Positions 26,192-36,846 of a stretch of 64,000 nucleotides of DNA are shown piece after piece. The DNA comes from Lysobacter avium. GTDB taxonomy: Bacteria > Pseudomonadota > Gammaproteobacteria > Xanthomonadales > Xanthomonadaceae. The position numbers and the translations under genes are program-made. Location of the stretch: NCBI RefSeq assembly GCF_015209745.1, contig NZ_CP063657.1, forward strand, positions 124,001 through 188,000, written 5' to 3'. Under the pieces are notes generated by a model that was not told the origin of the DNA, searched no databases, and saw nothing but the letters and a program-made list of their open reading frames with translations. How positions within the stretch are numbered: position 1 is the first letter of the stretch; each line of letters begins with the position of its first letter.

Positions 26192-27955
26192 ATGAGTGAA
26201 ACCCTCCCGCCAATGACCGATCCCGCGCAGGACTGCCTGACCGCGCCGATCCACACCACCGGGGCGATCCAGCCGCACGGCTACCTGGTCAGCTGCGGCC
26301 TGGTCGATGAGCGGATCCGTCACGTGTCGGCCAACATCGCCGAGCTGCTCGGCCTGGAGCCCGCCGAGGTGCTGGGCCTGGAGATGACCCACTTCCTCGA
26401 GGACGACATGCTGCTGCAGGTCCGCGATGCGGTGGCCGCGGCGGCGCCGGACGATGACACCGCGCAGCGTGTGGGCGTCGGCAACGTCGGTGCATTGATG
26501 ATGCCGTGTGACATAAGCGCGCATGCAGGGCAAGGGCTGCTGCACATCGAGTTCGAACCGCGCTCCACGCGCCAGGACACGCGCGCGCCGACCCGGGTCG
26601 CACAGCGCATGGTCAGTCGCCTGGGCAGCGATGCGGTGGGTGCGGAGTTTTTCCAGCACGTTGCGGCGGAGGTCCACCAGCTGACCGGCTACGACCGGGT
26701 CATGGTGTACCGCTTCCGCGCCGACGACACCGGCGAGGTCGTGGCCGAGGTGGCCGCCGAGGGCATGCAGCCCTACTTGGGCCTGCGCTATCCGGCCAGC
26801 GACATTCCGCCGCCGGCTCGCCGCCTGTATCTGCGCAACCGGGTCCGGGTCATCCCCGACGCGCGTTACGAACCGGTCAGCATCGTGCCCGCCACCGGTC
26901 CGGGCGGGGAACCGGTGGACCTGAGCCAGCACGTCCTGCGCAGCGTCTCCCCGGTGCACCTGGAGTACCTGCGCAACATGGGCGTCGCGGCGTCGATGTC
27001 GATCTCCCTCATCAGCGAGGGTCGCCTGTGGGGCCTGATCGCCTGCCACCACCGCGAGGCGCGGCGCCTGAGTGCGAGCGCCCGCTCGGCGGCCGACCTG
27101 TTTGGGATGTTCGTCTCGGTGCGCATCGCCGCGCGCGAACAGGAACTGGCGATGGAGCGCTTCGAGGCCACCCAGCACCTGCGCGATGCCGTGGTCATGC
27201 GCCTGTTCACCGCCGGCGACTTCGACGCAGCGCTGCTGGCCGAACTGGACGACCTGCGCCAGGTCCTGGACGGCGACGGTGCCGGCTTGGCCATCAATGG
27301 GCATTGGGACGTCGTCGGCCGCGCGCCCGCCGGCGCTGACCCTGCCGGGCTGGTGGCATGGGCCAACGCCGAGGAACGCGGCGGGGTCGCCATGAGCGAT
27401 GTCGCCAGCGATTGGAATGCGCCCGCATTGCAGGCGCCAGGACTGGCGGGCGTGCTGGCGATCAACCTGGGATCACCGCAGGACTGGGTGTTCCTGTTTC
27501 GCGTCGAGCAGGTCGAAGAGGTCGACTGGGCCGGCGACCCGCACGAGGGCCGGGTGGCCACCGACGACGGCGTGCGTCTGGCGCCGCGGCGCAGCTTTGC
27601 GACCTGGCGCGAACTGGTGCAAGGGCGCAGCCGCGAATGGACCGCCGCCGACCGCAGTGGTGCCGAACGCCTGCAACGGATGTTGCGCGAGCAGCGTCGT
27701 CGTTCCAGAGCCGCCCACAACGCCGATCCCGCGGAAAGCCCGTTCCGCACCCAGTACCTGCGCGACCAGAAGCTCCGCCTGGATGGATTGGCGCAGCTGC
27801 TGGACGGCCTCGGTCACCTGGACACCACCGCGACCGCCGGCATCGGCCTGCGCATCGAAGAGCTGGAAGCCGAGTTGCGCCGGCTGATGCTCGACCCGCA
27901 GGGCGAAACCGCCACGGCGGAGGCGTCCACGAGCGAGGGCGGGCACCACCGGTAG
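26192..27955 (+). CDS. Bacteriophytochrome photosensory module without output kinase
   Basis: A 587-residue red/far-red sensor. PAS domain with the probable biliverdin-binding Cys15 (DPAQDCLTAPIHTTGAIQPHG), GAF domain with the PASDIP motif (PYLGLRYPASDIPPPARRLY), and PHY domain with the tongue motif PRRSF near residue 468. The usual histidine kinase or PAS output domain is absent. Instead a roughly 80-residue charged, helical tail (MLREQRRRSRAAH to IEELEAELRRLMLD) follows. The signal must pass by protein contact or the tail. No heme oxygenase gene is in the window. The next gene, uvrD, starts nine bases later. Confidence 0.9.
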   Translation: MSETLPPMTDPAQDCLTAPIHTTGAIQPHGYLVSCGLVDERIRHVSANIAELLGLEPAEVLGLEMTHFLEDDMLLQVRDAVAAAAPDDDTAQRVGVGNVGALMMPCDISAHAGQGLLHIEFEPRSTRQDTRAPTRVAQRMVSRLGSDAVGAEFFQHVAAEVHQLTGYDRVMVYRFRADDTGEVVAEVAAEGMQPYLGLRYPASDIPPPARRLYLRNRVRVIPDARYEPVSIVPATGPGGEPVDLSQHVLRSVSPVHLEYLRNMGVAASMSISLISEGRLWGLIACHHREARRLSASARSAADLFGMFVSVRIAAREQELAMERFEATQHLRDAVVMRLFTAGDFDAALLAELDDLRQVLDGDGAGLAINGHWDVVGRAPAGADPAGLVAWANAEERGGVAMSDVASDWNAPALQAPGLAGVLAINLGSPQDWVFLFRVEQVEEVDWAGDPHEGRVATDDGVRLAPRRSFATWRELVQGRSREWTAADRSGAERLQRMLREQRRRSRAAHNADPAESPFRTQYLRDQKLRLDGLAQLLDGLGHLDTTATAGIGLRIEELEAELRRLMLDPQGETATAEASTSEGGHHR

Positions 27956-27964
27956 AATGAGCGG

Positions 27965-30169
27965 ATGGATGTCTCCCACCTGCTTGACGCGCTCAACCCC
28001 GCCCAGCGCGACGCGGTCAGCGCGCCGCCCGGCCACTACCTGATCCTCGCCGGCGCCGGTTCCGGCAAGACCCGGGTGCTGACCCATCGCATCGCCTGGC
28101 TCAATGAAGTCTTCGGCGTGCCGACCCACGGGATCCTCGCCGTCACCTTTACCAACAAGGCCGCCGCCGAGATGCGCCACCGCGTCGATGCGCAGCTGCC
28201 CAGCGGCGTTCGCGGGATGTGGATCGGCACCTTCCACGGCATCGCCCATCGCCTGCTGCGCCTGCACTGGCAGGAAGCCAGGTTGCCCGAGGCCTTCCAG
28301 GTCATCGATTCGGACGACCAGCTGCGGCTGGTCAAGCGCGTGGTGCAGGCGCTGGAGCTGGACGACACCCGCTTCCCGCCGCGCCAGATCGTCTGGTGGA
28401 TCAACGCGCAAAAGGACGAGGGTCGGCGGCCGCAGCATCTGCAACCAGACCCTGGCGATCAGTGGACCGACGTCATGCGGCGCTGCTACGAGGCCTACCA
28501 GGAACGCTGCGACCGCGCCGGACTGGTGGATTTCGCCGAGCTGTTGCTGCGTGCCCACGAGCTGCTGCGCGACAACCCGGCGTTGCTGGCGCATTACCGG
28601 CACCGCTTCGGCGAGATCCTGGTCGACGAGTTCCAGGACACCAACGCCATCCAGTACGGCTTCATCCGCCTGCTCGCCGGTGACACCGGCAAGGTCTTCG
28701 CCGTCGGTGACGATGACCAGTCGATCTACGGCTGGCGCGGCGCCAAGGTGGAGAACATGCAGAAGTTCCTCAACGACTTCGGCGTCGATGGCAAGACCGG
28801 GAGCGCGGGCGCGCAGACCATCCGGCTGGAACAGAACTACCGCTCCAGCGCTAACATCCTTGATGCGGCGAACGCGGTGATCGCGCACAACCCCGACCGG
28901 CTGGGGAAGAAGCTGTGGACCGACAGCGGCGGCGGCGATCCGATCGACGTCTACCAGGCCTACAACGAGATCGACGAGGCGCGCTTCGTGGTCGAGCGGC
29001 TCGCCCAGTGGGTGCGCGACGGCGGCAGCCACGGCGACGTGGCGATCCTGTACCGCAGCAACGCCCAGTCGCGCGCCTTTGAAGAGCAGCTGCTGGCGGA
29101 AAAGGTACCCTACCGCGTCTACGGCGGCCAGCGCTTCTTCGAGCGCGCCGAGATCAAGGACACCCTGGCCTACCTGCGCCTGGTCGCCAACCGCAGTGAC
29201 GACGCCGCCTTCGAGCGCGCGGTCAATACGCCCACTCGCGGCATCGGCGAGCGCACCCTGGACGAGGTCCGCCGGCGCGCACGCGACCGGGCGATCCCGC
29301 TGTGGGACGCGGCGCGCACGCTGACCGGTGACACGCTGCTGGCGGCGCGTGCGCGCAATGCCTTGGTCGGCTTCATCACCCTGATCGAGGCGACCGAGGC
29401 CGACATCGCGGAGATGCCGCTGCAGGAGAAGATCGACCACGTCCTGCTGCGCTCCGGGTTGCGCGAGCATTACGCGCGCGAATCCAGGGGCACGCTGGAC
29501 TCGCGCACCGACAACCTGGACGAGCTGGTATCGGTTGCCTCGCGCTTCGTCCACGCCGACGAGGAGGACGCGCAGGCGATGCCCGAGCTGGTTGCCTTCC
29601 TCGCCTACGCGTCGCTGGAATCGGGCGAGGGCCAGGCCCAGGCGGGCGAGGACGGCGTGCAGCTGATGACCCTGCACAGCGCCAAGGGGCTGGAATTCCC
29701 GCTGGTGTTCCTGGCCGGGCTGGAGGAGGGCCTGTTCCCCAACCACCGCTCCATCGAAGAGGCCGGGCGGCTGGAGGAGGAGCGCCGGCTGGCCTATGTC
29801 GGCATCACCCGCGCCCGCGAGAAGCTCGTGCTCAGCCACGCCGAGGCGCGGCGCATCCACGGCCAGGAAATGTACGGCATCCCGTCGCGCTTCCTGCGCG
29901 AGATCCCGCCGGCATTGCTGCACGAGGTGCGGCCCAAGCTGCAGGTCTCGCGTCCGATGTACAACAGCGCCCCGCGCCGCGACCTCGGCCACGCCGCCAT
30001 CGAAGCTCCGCCGCTGCCGCTGGGCGCCAACGTCAGCCATCCCAAGTTCGGCACCGGCGTGGTGACCGACTTCGAAGGCGCCGGTGCCCACGCGCGGGTG
30101 CAGGTGAACTTCGCCGATGCCGGCAGCAAATGGCTGGTGCTGTCCTACGCCAACCTGAGTCCCGCCTAG
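27965..30169 (+). CDS. uvrD: ATP-dependent DNA helicase II (UvrD)
   Basis: A 734-residue superfamily 1A helicase acting in nucleotide excision and mismatch repair. Walker A GAGSGKTRVL (about 29-38), DEFQDTN (Walker B), GDDDQSIYGWRGA (motif III), LEQNYRS (motif IV), LMTLHSAKGLEFPLVFLAG (motif V) and VGITRAREKL (motif VI) are all present. The C-terminal Tudor-like part (VSHPKFGTGVV, LVLSYANLSP) separates UvrD from Rep. It starts nine bases after the phytochrome gene, so the two may share a transcript. Confidence 0.95.
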   Translation: MDVSHLLDALNPAQRDAVSAPPGHYLILAGAGSGKTRVLTHRIAWLNEVFGVPTHGILAVTFTNKAAAEMRHRVDAQLPSGVRGMWIGTFHGIAHRLLRLHWQEARLPEAFQVIDSDDQLRLVKRVVQALELDDTRFPPRQIVWWINAQKDEGRRPQHLQPDPGDQWTDVMRRCYEAYQERCDRAGLVDFAELLLRAHELLRDNPALLAHYRHRFGEILVDEFQDTNAIQYGFIRLLAGDTGKVFAVGDDDQSIYGWRGAKVENMQKFLNDFGVDGKTGSAGAQTIRLEQNYRSSANILDAANAVIAHNPDRLGKKLWTDSGGGDPIDVYQAYNEIDEARFVVERLAQWVRDGGSHGDVAILYRSNAQSRAFEEQLLAEKVPYRVYGGQRFFERAEIKDTLAYLRLVANRSDDAAFERAVNTPTRGIGERTLDEVRRRARDRAIPLWDAARTLTGDTLLAARARNALVGFITLIEATEADIAEMPLQEKIDHVLLRSGLREHYARESRGTLDSRTDNLDELVSVASRFVHADEEDAQAMPELVAFLAYASLESGEGQAQAGEDGVQLMTLHSAKGLEFPLVFLAGLEEGLFPNHRSIEEAGRLEEERRLAYVGITRAREKLVLSHAEARRIHGQEMYGIPSRFLREIPPALLHEVRPKLQVSRPMYNSAPRRDLGHAAIEAPPLPLGANVSHPKFGTGVVTDFEGAGAHARVQVNFADAGSKWLVLSYANLSPA

Positions 30170-30171
30170 AC

Positions 30172-33100
30172 ATGGCTGCCACACCGGCGCGGCACCCACC
30201 CACGCCCGGAAAGGGCCGCAAGCCGGTGCGGCTGTCGATGATCCTGCCCAGCGCGGTGTTTCTGGTCGGACTGGTCGCCGCGGGCGCGCTGGGCATCCGC
30301 CAGCACGACGCGAAGATCAAGGCAATGGGGGCGGCGGTCGACGCCGTTGCCGACAGTGCCAGCAGTGAACTGCAGCGACGGATGAAGCTCTACGAGTACG
30401 GCTTGCGCGGAACGCGGGGCGCCGTGCCAGGTGACGGCCGGGCGACCCCGGAAGCGCGCCAGCGTTATCGCGACTATGTGATGTCGCGCGATATCGACGC
30501 CGAGTTCCCCGGTGCCCGTGGCTTTGCCTATGTGCAACGCGTTACGCCCGCCCGGGAAGCGGCGTTTCTTGCCGGGCAGCGCGAAGGGGGCACCCGGGAT
30601 TTCGCCATCCAATCGCTGAGTCCCAACGACGGTGACCGCTTCGTCGTCACCTATATCGAGCCCCTGGAGCGTAACCATCCCGCATTGGGGCTGGACATCG
30701 CGTCCGAGCCGACGCGACGCGAGGCCGCGCTGGCCGCGTTGGAAAGCGGCCAGCCTACGCTGACCGGGCCGATCACCTTGGTCCAGTCGCGCGGGGAGGC
30801 CGGCTACAGCATGTTGCTGCTGTTGCCCGTGTACCGCGGCGGGGTGACACCGCCGCCGGAGCAACGCGCTGCGCTGGCCACCGGCTGGGTGTTTGCGCCG
30901 CTGGTTACCGGTGAGTTCCTTGGCGGGAGCACCGATCGCAGTTATTCGGTGGAGTTGCGCGATGTCACCGATCCCGAAGCTCCGGTTGTGCTCAATGCGC
31001 TGCCGGCGCAAGGCGCAACGGCCGCGGTCGCCTTCGACCGACACCGCCAGTTGCCGATGTACGGCCGTCGCTGGGAACTGGTGATCCACCCCAGCCGGGA
31101 ATTGCTCGCCCGCCAGAACATCACCTCGCCGTTGACCGTTGCTTCCACCACACTGGGCGCGGCATCGCTGCTGGCACTGATCCTGCTGCTGGGCTTGTCT
31201 GCGCGCGAGCGTCGCCTGCGGGTCTTCAACCGCCGCGCGCGCATGGCGGCGATCGCCGAGAGCTCGCATGACGCCATCATCGCCACCGATGCCGACGGCC
31301 GCGTGACCGAGTGGAATGCAGCGGCGACCCAGTTGTTCGGCTACGAGTCCGAGCAGGCACTGAGCGTTGCCCTGGTCGAACTGATCGTGCCGTTCGAGCA
31401 GATCCGCGAGGACGCCCGGATCATGGACTCGGCACTGGCAGGCGAGCCGGTGGTGGCGCTGGAGACGGTTCGCCGCCACCAGGACGGCCACCTGATCGAG
31501 GTGGAGCTGACGACGGCGCCCATACGCAGCGCAAGGCGCGGCGTGGCCGGGGTGGCGATGACCATCCGCGATATCCGCGAACGCAATCGCAGCGCCCGTG
31601 AAGTGCAGGAACTCAATGCCAACCTGGAGCGGCAGGTCCAGGTCCGTACCGCGCAGCTGGAAGCGTCCTCGGCCCTGCGCCGCGCGGTGCTGGACAACGC
31701 CGGCTACGGGATCATTGCCACCGACCCCGACGGTGCGATCACCCTGTTCAACCCCGCCGCCGAGCAGATGCTGGGCGTGGCGTCGGATGCCGCACTGGGC
31801 AGCAGCGTCGAGCGCTTCCACGACCCGCACGAGATGGCGATCCGCGCGATGCATTGCGAGGCCGAACTCGGCCGGCCGGTCAAAGCAGGTTTCGATGCAC
31901 TGATTGCACGTGCGCATGAGGCGCCCGAAGCCGGCGAATGGACGTACGTGGCCGCCAGCGGTCGCCGCATCCCGGCCCTGGTCACCATCAGCGCACTGCG
32001 CCGCGACGACGGCGGCCTGCTCGGCTATCTCGGCATCGCGGTCGACCTCACCGCGCGCAAGGCACGCGAGGCCGCGCTGAAGTTCAGCGAAGCCAAATTG
32101 CGTGGCCTGTTCGAACTGTCCCCGCTGGGCATCGTGCTGACCGACAGCAGCGGCGCGTTCGTGGAATTCAACCCGGCCTTCCAGGAACTGCTCGGCTATC
32201 CGCCCGCCGAGCTTCGCAACCTCCACCACAGCGCCATTACACCGAAGGAATACGCGGCCCAGGAACGTCGCGTCCAGGCAACGCTGGATCGCACTGGCAG
32301 TTACGGTCCCTACGAGAAGCATTTCCTGCGCAAGGACGGCACCCACGTGCCGGTGCGCCTGAATGGCATGACGCTGGACATCGAGGACGAGCGCTACGTG
32401 TGGTCGATCGTGGAGGACATCACCGTGCAGCGCACGGCGGAGACGGCGATGGTGAGCGCCGTGGCCGACGCCGAAGCCGCCAGCCGCGCCAAGAGCGACT
32501 TCCTGGCCAACATGAGCCACGAGATCCGCACTCCCATGCACGCCATCCTGGGCATGCTGAAGCTGTTGCAACGCACGCCGCTGAATGCGCGCCAGCGCGA
32601 TTACGCCGCCAATACCGAGCAGGCCGCAAGCACCCTGCTGGCGATCCTCAACGACATCCTCGACTTCTCCAAGATCGAGGCCGGCCACCAGTTGCTGGAA
32701 TCGCAGGAATTCTCGCTCGACCCGCTGCTGCGCAACCTCGCCACCATCCTGGGCAGCAATGTCGGCGACAAGGACATGGAGATCGTCTACGACCTCGACC
32801 CGGCGATTCCGTCCCAGCTGATGGGCGACTCGCTGCGCCTGCAGCAGGTGCTGATCAACCTGGCCGGCAACGCGGTCAAGTTCACCCACTATGGCGAGGT
32901 GGTGGTGAGCGCCAGGGTGGCCTCGCGGGACGGACAGCAGGTCAGCATCCGGTTCGAGGTGCGCGACACCGGCATCGGCATCGCCAGCGACAAGCTGGAG
33001 AGCATCTTCGAGGGCTTCACCCAGGCCGAGGCTTCCACGACCCGACGCTTCGGTGGCACCGGGCTGGGCCTGGCGATCAGTCGCAAGCTGGTTCGCCTGA

Positions 33101-34767
33101 TGGGCGGCGAGCTGGGCGTGGACAGCGAGCGCGGCATGGGCAGCCGTTTTCATTTCACCCTCGGCTTCCAGATCCCCGAAGGCGCGTCGACGCACGCAGA
33201 CGGGGCCGCGGCCGCCGTCCGGGCAGGCGTGCGGGAACCCATGAAGGCGCTCGTGGTGGACGACAACGACAGTGCGCGCGAGTCGATCCGCGAGATGCTG
33301 CTGTCGCTGGGCTGGCAGGTGGACGTCGCCGCCGGCGGCCAGGAAGGTCTGGACAATATCGAGACCGCGCGCGCCGCCGGCCAGCCATATGGCGTGGTGT
33401 TCATCGACTGGCGGATGCCCGGCATGGATGGCTGGGAGACCAGCCAGCGCATCCGCGCCGGGCGCAGCAATGGCGCCGAGCCGCTGATCGTGATGGTCAC
33501 CGCGCACGGCCGCGAGTTGCTCAGCGAGCGCAGCGCGGCGGAGACCTCAGCGCTTGACGGCTTCCTGATGAAACCGGTGACGGTATCGATGCTGCTGGAT
33601 GCGGTGGCCGGAGTGAATGCGCACGACGGGGCAACGGGTGGCGAAGCCGCGCTGCCTGAGGTGCACCGCCTGCAAGGAATGCGGATCCTCGTGGTCGAGG
33701 ACAACCCGGCCAACCAGCAGGTGGTCGATGAGCTGCTCTCGGCGGAGGGCGCGGACGTTTCCATCGCCAGTGCCGGTGCGATCGCGCTGCAGTTGCTGGC
33801 GGGTGAGCCGACCCGCTACGACGTCGTCCTGATGGACATCCAGATGCCGGACATGGACGGTTACACCGTCACCCGGCGGATCCGGGCGATGCCGGGCTTT
33901 GACGCGCTTCCGATCGTGGCGATGACCGCCAACGTCCAGGCCAGTGACCGTGAAGCGAGTTTCGCCGCCGGGATGAACGATCACATCGGCAAGCCCTTCG
34001 ATCTGGATGACCTGATCGCACGCCTGCGCCACTGGACACACAGCGTCGCGCACGATGAGTCCGCGGGCGGCTACAAACCGGGGCTCCCGACCGCGCCTTC
34101 CGCGCCGGGCACCTCCGCCAGCCATCGCGCGGATTCCCGCCAACAGGTCGCTGCAGTCCTCAACGTGGCGGCGACGCTGCAGCGCTTTGCCGGAAACCAG
34201 GCCGCGCTGGACGGCAATCTGGACCGCTTCGCCAGTGCCGCCCGAAACGTGCACCTGTCGCTGCTCTCGGCTCACGCCGCGGGTGATCGCGAAGCCGTGT
34301 TGCGCCACCTGCACACACTTTATGGATTGGCCGGCATTGCCGGCGCCGAGCAACTGGCCTTGCTGGCGCGCGGCGTGTCCAACCGCGCGGTCGCCGCAGA
34401 AGCTACCGCGGGCGAACTGCCAGACGAGGCGAGCCTGGCCGCGATCGGCAGCGCCATCGACGCGGTCATCGCCGAGATCACCCGCATCCGTCCCGGCGCC
34501 GGGAACCCCACGTCAACGCAGGCCGATCCGCAGGCGCCTGTGCGGGACGGTCCGCTGCCGGCAGATCTGACAGCCGGCCTGAGCGAGTTGCGCAAGCTGC
34601 TCGCGGCCTCCAGCCTGACGGCATTGGACACCTTCACCGGCCTTCGCCAGGCGCTTGCGCATCATGACCCGCCCGCCGCCGCCGAGATCGATGACGCGCT
34701 CGCCAACCTGGCGTTCGCATCGGCAGTGGAGCGGGTCGACACATTGCTGCAGAAGGACCGCCCATGA
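30172..34767 (+). CDS. Hybrid sensor histidine kinase: CHASE-PAS3-HK-REC-REC-HPt
   Basis: A 1531-residue inner-membrane kinase. A transmembrane helix (about 22-44) precedes a periplasmic CHASE domain (about 75-290) and a second helix (about 320-345). Three PAS domains follow, with [19 protein letters not shown] between the first two. HisKA carries His783 in [11 protein letters not shown]. The ATPase domain has [15 protein letters not shown]1 has Asp1079 ([12 protein letters not shown]), REC2 Asp1222 ([12 protein letters not shown]), and the HPt domain His1381 (HTLYGLAG). All phosphorelay residues are kept. Its stop overlaps the start of the GGDEF regulator (ATGA), a likely partner. Confidence 0.93.
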   Translation: MAATPARHPPTPGKGRKPVRLSMILPSAVFLVGLVAAGALGIRQHDAKIKAMGAAVDAVADSASSELQRRMKLYEYGLRGTRGAVPGDGRATPEARQRYRDYVMSRDIDAEFPGARGFAYVQRVTPAREAAFLAGQREGGTRDFAIQSLSPNDGDRFVVTYIEPLERNHPALGLDIASEPTRREAALAALESGQPTLTGPITLVQSRGEAGYSMLLLLPVYRGGVTPPPEQRAALATGWVFAPLVTGEFLGGSTDRSYSVELRDVTDPEAPVVLNALPAQGATAAVAFDRHRQLPMYGRRWELVIHPSRELLARQNITSPLTVASTTLGAASLLALILLLGLSARERRLRVFNRRARMAAIAESSHDAIIATDADGRVTEWNAAATQLFGYESEQALSVALVELIVPFEQIREDARIMDSALAGEPVVALETVRRHQDGHLIEVELTTAPIRSARRGVAGVAMTIRDIRERNRSAREVQELNANLERQVQVRTAQLEASSALRRAVLDNAGYGIIATDPDGAITLFNPAAEQMLGVASDAALGSSVERFHDPHEMAIRAMHCEAELGRPVKAGFDALIARAHEAPEAGEWTYVAASGRRIPALVTISALRRDDGGLLGYLGIAVDLTARKAREAALKFSEAKLRGLFELSPLGIVLTDSSGAFVEFNPAFQELLGYPPAELRNLHHSAITPKEYAAQERRVQATLDRTGSYGPYEKHFLRKDGTHVPVRLNGMTLDIEDERYVWSIVEDITVQRTAETAMVSAVADAEAASRAKSDFLANMSHEIRTPMHAILGMLKLLQRTPLNARQRDYAANTEQAASTLLAILNDILDFSKIEAGHQLLESQEFSLDPLLRNLATILGSNVGDKDMEIVYDLDPAIPSQLMGDSLRLQQVLINLAGNAVKFTHYGEVVVSARVASRDGQQVSIRFEVRDTGIGIASDKLESIFEGFTQAEASTTRRFGGTGLGLAISRKLVRLMGGELGVDSERGMGSRFHFTLGFQIPEGASTHADGAAAAVRAGVREPMKALVVDDNDSARESIREMLLSLGWQVDVAAGGQEGLDNIETARAAGQPYGVVFIDWRMPGMDGWETSQRIRAGRSNGAEPLIVMVTAHGRELLSERSAAETSALDGFLMKPVTVSMLLDAVAGVNAHDGATGGEAALPEVHRLQGMRILVVEDNPANQQVVDELLSAEGADVSIASAGAIALQLLAGEPTRYDVVLMDIQMPDMDGYTVTRRIRAMPGFDALPIVAMTANVQASDREASFAAGMNDHIGKPFDLDDLIARLRHWTHSVAHDESAGGYKPGLPTAPSAPGTSASHRADSRQQVAAVLNVAATLQRFAGNQAALDGNLDRFASAARNVHLSLLSAHAAGDREAVLRHLHTLYGLAGIAGAEQLALLARGVSNRAVAAEATAGELPDEASLAAIGSAIDAVIAEITRIRPGAGNPTSTQADPQAPVRDGPLPADLTAGLSELRKLLAASSLTALDTFTGLRQALAHHDPPAAAEIDDALANLAFASAVERVDTLLQKDRP

Positions 34768-35729
34768 GCTCAGCCGAGCGAATTCCATCGACGCCGCTGG
34801 TCACCGGCCGGCGTGCCCGGATCCTGGTGGTGGATGACCAGCCCACGAACATCCTCACCCTGCACCGCCTGTTCGAGGACGAGCACGACATGTTCATGGC
34901 GACGGGTGGCGAACAGGCGCTGGCGTTCTGCCGGCGCACGCCGCCGGACCTGGTGCTGCTGGACGTGGTGATGCCGGAGCCGGGCGGCCTGGCGGTCTGT
35001 CGTGCCCTGGCGGCCGATCCGGCCACCCGCGACATCCCGGTGATCTTCGTCACCGGCGTGGACGACCCGGACGGCGAGGCCGCGTGCTGGGATGCCGGCG
35101 GGGTGGACTTCATCACCAAGCCGTTCAACGCGCGCACCGTGAGTCACCGCGTGCGCGCCCACCTCACGCTCAAACAGCAGGCGGACCTGTTGCGACGCCT
35201 GGCGTGGGTCGACGGCCTGACCGGTATTGCCAACCGCCGCCATTTCGACGACTGCCTGCAGGACGAGTGGAGCCGCTGCGCGCGCCTCGGTTCCCCGCTG
35301 TCGCTGGTCAGTTTCGATATCGACCATTTCAAGCGCTTCAATGACAGCAAGGGCCACCTGGCCGGCGACGATGCGCTGCGTGAGGTCGCCGAGGCGGCGG
35401 CAGCTTGCGTCTCCCGCCCCGGCGACCTGGTGGCGCGCACTGGCGGCGAGGAGTTCGCAGCCCTGCTCTCGCATGTCGACGCGCACGGTGCGGCGATCGT
35501 CGCCGAGCACATCCGCCAGGCGGTGGCCGAGCTGGCGATCGCGCATCCGGACAGTGACCTTGGCAGGATCAGCGTCAGTGTCGGCGTGGCCACCGTCGTT
35601 CCGGTGCCCGGCGGCGAGCCGGAGGTTTTGCTGGCGGCCGCGGACCGGGCGCTGTACTCCGCCAAGGCAGCCGGCCGCAACTGCGTGCGGGTCGAGCCGG
35701 TCGCCGGCGAGCCCGCGCTGGCACCCTGA
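34764..35729 (+). CDS. Response regulator diguanylate cyclase (REC-GGDEF)
   Basis: A 321-residue cytoplasmic protein. The receiver domain (about 14-130) has DDQPTN, phospho-acceptor Asp67 in LLDVVMPEPGG, and Lys in TKPFNAR. The GGDEF domain (about 145-310) has an active GGEEF at 227-231. The inhibitory RxxD site (RPGD, 218-221) lies five residues before it, so feedback by cyclic di-GMP is expected. It is translationally coupled (ATGA) to the hybrid kinase and probably receives its phosphate from that kinase's HPt domain. Confidence 0.94.
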   Translation: MSSAERIPSTPLVTGRRARILVVDDQPTNILTLHRLFEDEHDMFMATGGEQALAFCRRTPPDLVLLDVVMPEPGGLAVCRALAADPATRDIPVIFVTGVDDPDGEAACWDAGGVDFITKPFNARTVSHRVRAHLTLKQQADLLRRLAWVDGLTGIANRRHFDDCLQDEWSRCARLGSPLSLVSFDIDHFKRFNDSKGHLAGDDALREVAEAAAACVSRPGDLVARTGGEEFAALLSHVDAHGAAIVAEHIRQAVAELAIAHPDSDLGRISVSVGVATVVPVPGGEPEVLLAAADRALYSAKAAGRNCVRVEPVAGEPALAP

Positions 35730-35745
35730 CCGCAAGGCCGGCGGG

Positions 35746-36411
35746 ATGGGCGCCGACCTCTTCGCCGCGCTGGATGCCGGGACCCGGCTGCGGATGGGCG
35801 GGCAGGCGTGGTTGTTGCACGGTTTCGCCCTGGCCGCGATCGACGATCTGCTGCCGGCATTGAAGGACGTCATCCGCGCGGCTCCCTTCCGCCACATGAC
35901 CACGCCGGGCGGTTTGGCGATGTCGGTGGCGACCACCAGCTGCGGTGCGCTGGGCTGGGTCAGCGATCGTCGGGGATATCGCTACGCCCCACGCGATCCC
36001 GCCAGCGGTCGCGAATGGCCAGCGCTACCGGCGCCGATGCTGCACATGGCGATGGCGGCCGCCGCTGCCGCCGGCTTCCCCGACTTCCAACCGGATGCCT
36101 GCCTGATCAACCGCTACCGGCCCGGCACCCGGCTCAGCCTGCATCAGGACCGCGACGAGCACGACATGGCCGAGCCGATCGTTTCGGTATCGCTGGGACT
36201 GCCGGCCACCTTCCTGTTCGGTGGCCTGGCGCGCAGCGACCGTCCGGTGCGCGTGGCGCTGGCCCATGGGGACGTGGTGGTCTGGGGCGGGGTGGACCGT
36301 CTACGCTTCCACGGCGTGATGCCGGTCGCCCCGGGCGTGCACCCGCAACTGGGCGCGCAGCGGATCAATCTGACGTTTCGCAAGGCCGGTCCCGGTAGCG
36401 GCGCGGCCTAG
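35746..36411 (+). CDS. alkB: Alpha-ketoglutarate-dependent DNA dealkylase AlkB
   Basis: A 221-residue Fe(II)/2-oxoglutarate dioxygenase that removes methyl groups from 1-methyladenine and 3-methylcytosine. The iron ligands are His133 and Asp135 (LHQDRDE) and His189 (RFHGVMPV). Arg206 and Arg212 lie in RINLTFR, which binds 2-oxoglutarate. NRYRPGTRLSLHQD is the classical AlkB segment. ATG 35746 starts 17 bases after the GGDEF gene. Its stop overlaps that of the converging acetyltransferase gene in CTAG. No ada gene is next to it. Confidence 0.95.
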   Translation: MGADLFAALDAGTRLRMGGQAWLLHGFALAAIDDLLPALKDVIRAAPFRHMTTPGGLAMSVATTSCGALGWVSDRRGYRYAPRDPASGREWPALPAPMLHMAMAAAAAAGFPDFQPDACLINRYRPGTRLSLHQDRDEHDMAEPIVSVSLGLPATFLFGGLARSDRPVRVALAHGDVVVWGGVDRLRFHGVMPVAPGVHPQLGAQRINLTFRKAGPGSGAA

Positions 36412-36839
36412 GTCAGTTCGATGCCGAAATGCAGCGCCTCGATCCGCAGGCGCTCGCGGAGGTAGAACGCGTGCGCGTCCTGGCGCTGGGTGCCCGAATC
36501 CAGCTGCAGGCGCACACAGCCCAGCCGCTTCGCCTCCCCCTTCAGCCAGTCCAGCATCGCCTTGCCGTAGCCGCGGCTGCGCGAATCGGCATCGGTGATC
36601 AGGTCATCCACGTACACGTGCTGTCCGACCGCGAGCATCTCCATCACCCGCCACGCCGCGAACGCGCGCGGCACTCCCTGGTCGTCATAGAGGACGCTGG
36701 CGCGGCAGCCGTCGTCGGCGATCTGGCGCTGCATCTGGGTCACGAAGCGCTGCTCGTCCAGCTCCGGACGCAACTGGGCGACCACCGGCCACGCCGCGCG
36801 CAGCTCGTCGCTGGTGACGACGGTCCGGATGACCGGCAT
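36408..36839 (-). CDS. GNAT-family N-acetyltransferase
   Basis: A 143-residue single-domain acetyltransferase. VYVDDLITDADSRSRGYGKAMLDWLKGEAKRLGC contains the R-x-x-G-x-G/A acetyl-CoA binding motif (RSRGYG), followed by LQLDSGTQRQDAHAFYLRERLR. The substrate is unknown. I chose ATG 36839 (MPVIRTVVTSDELRAAW), since the longer frame enters the next gene's territory. The stop shares CTAG with alkB. Confidence 0.88.
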   Translation of the reverse strand: MPVIRTVVTSDELRAAWPVVAQLRPELDEQRFVTQMQRQIADDGCRASVLYDDQGVPRAFAAWRVMEMLAVGQHVYVDDLITDADSRSRGYGKAMLDWLKGEAKRLGCVRLQLDSGTQRQDAHAFYLRERLRIEALHFGIELT

Positions 36840-36846
36840 CAGACCC

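Noticed and set aside
27473-30199. A 908-codon minus-strand open frame opposite uvrD
   Set aside because: UvrD motifs I to VI are all on the plus strand in the right order; the minus frame has no recognisable domain.
30166-33507. An 1113-codon minus-strand open frame
   Set aside because: It is antisense to the hybrid kinase, whose domains are complete and continuous; the antisense composition is low-complexity.
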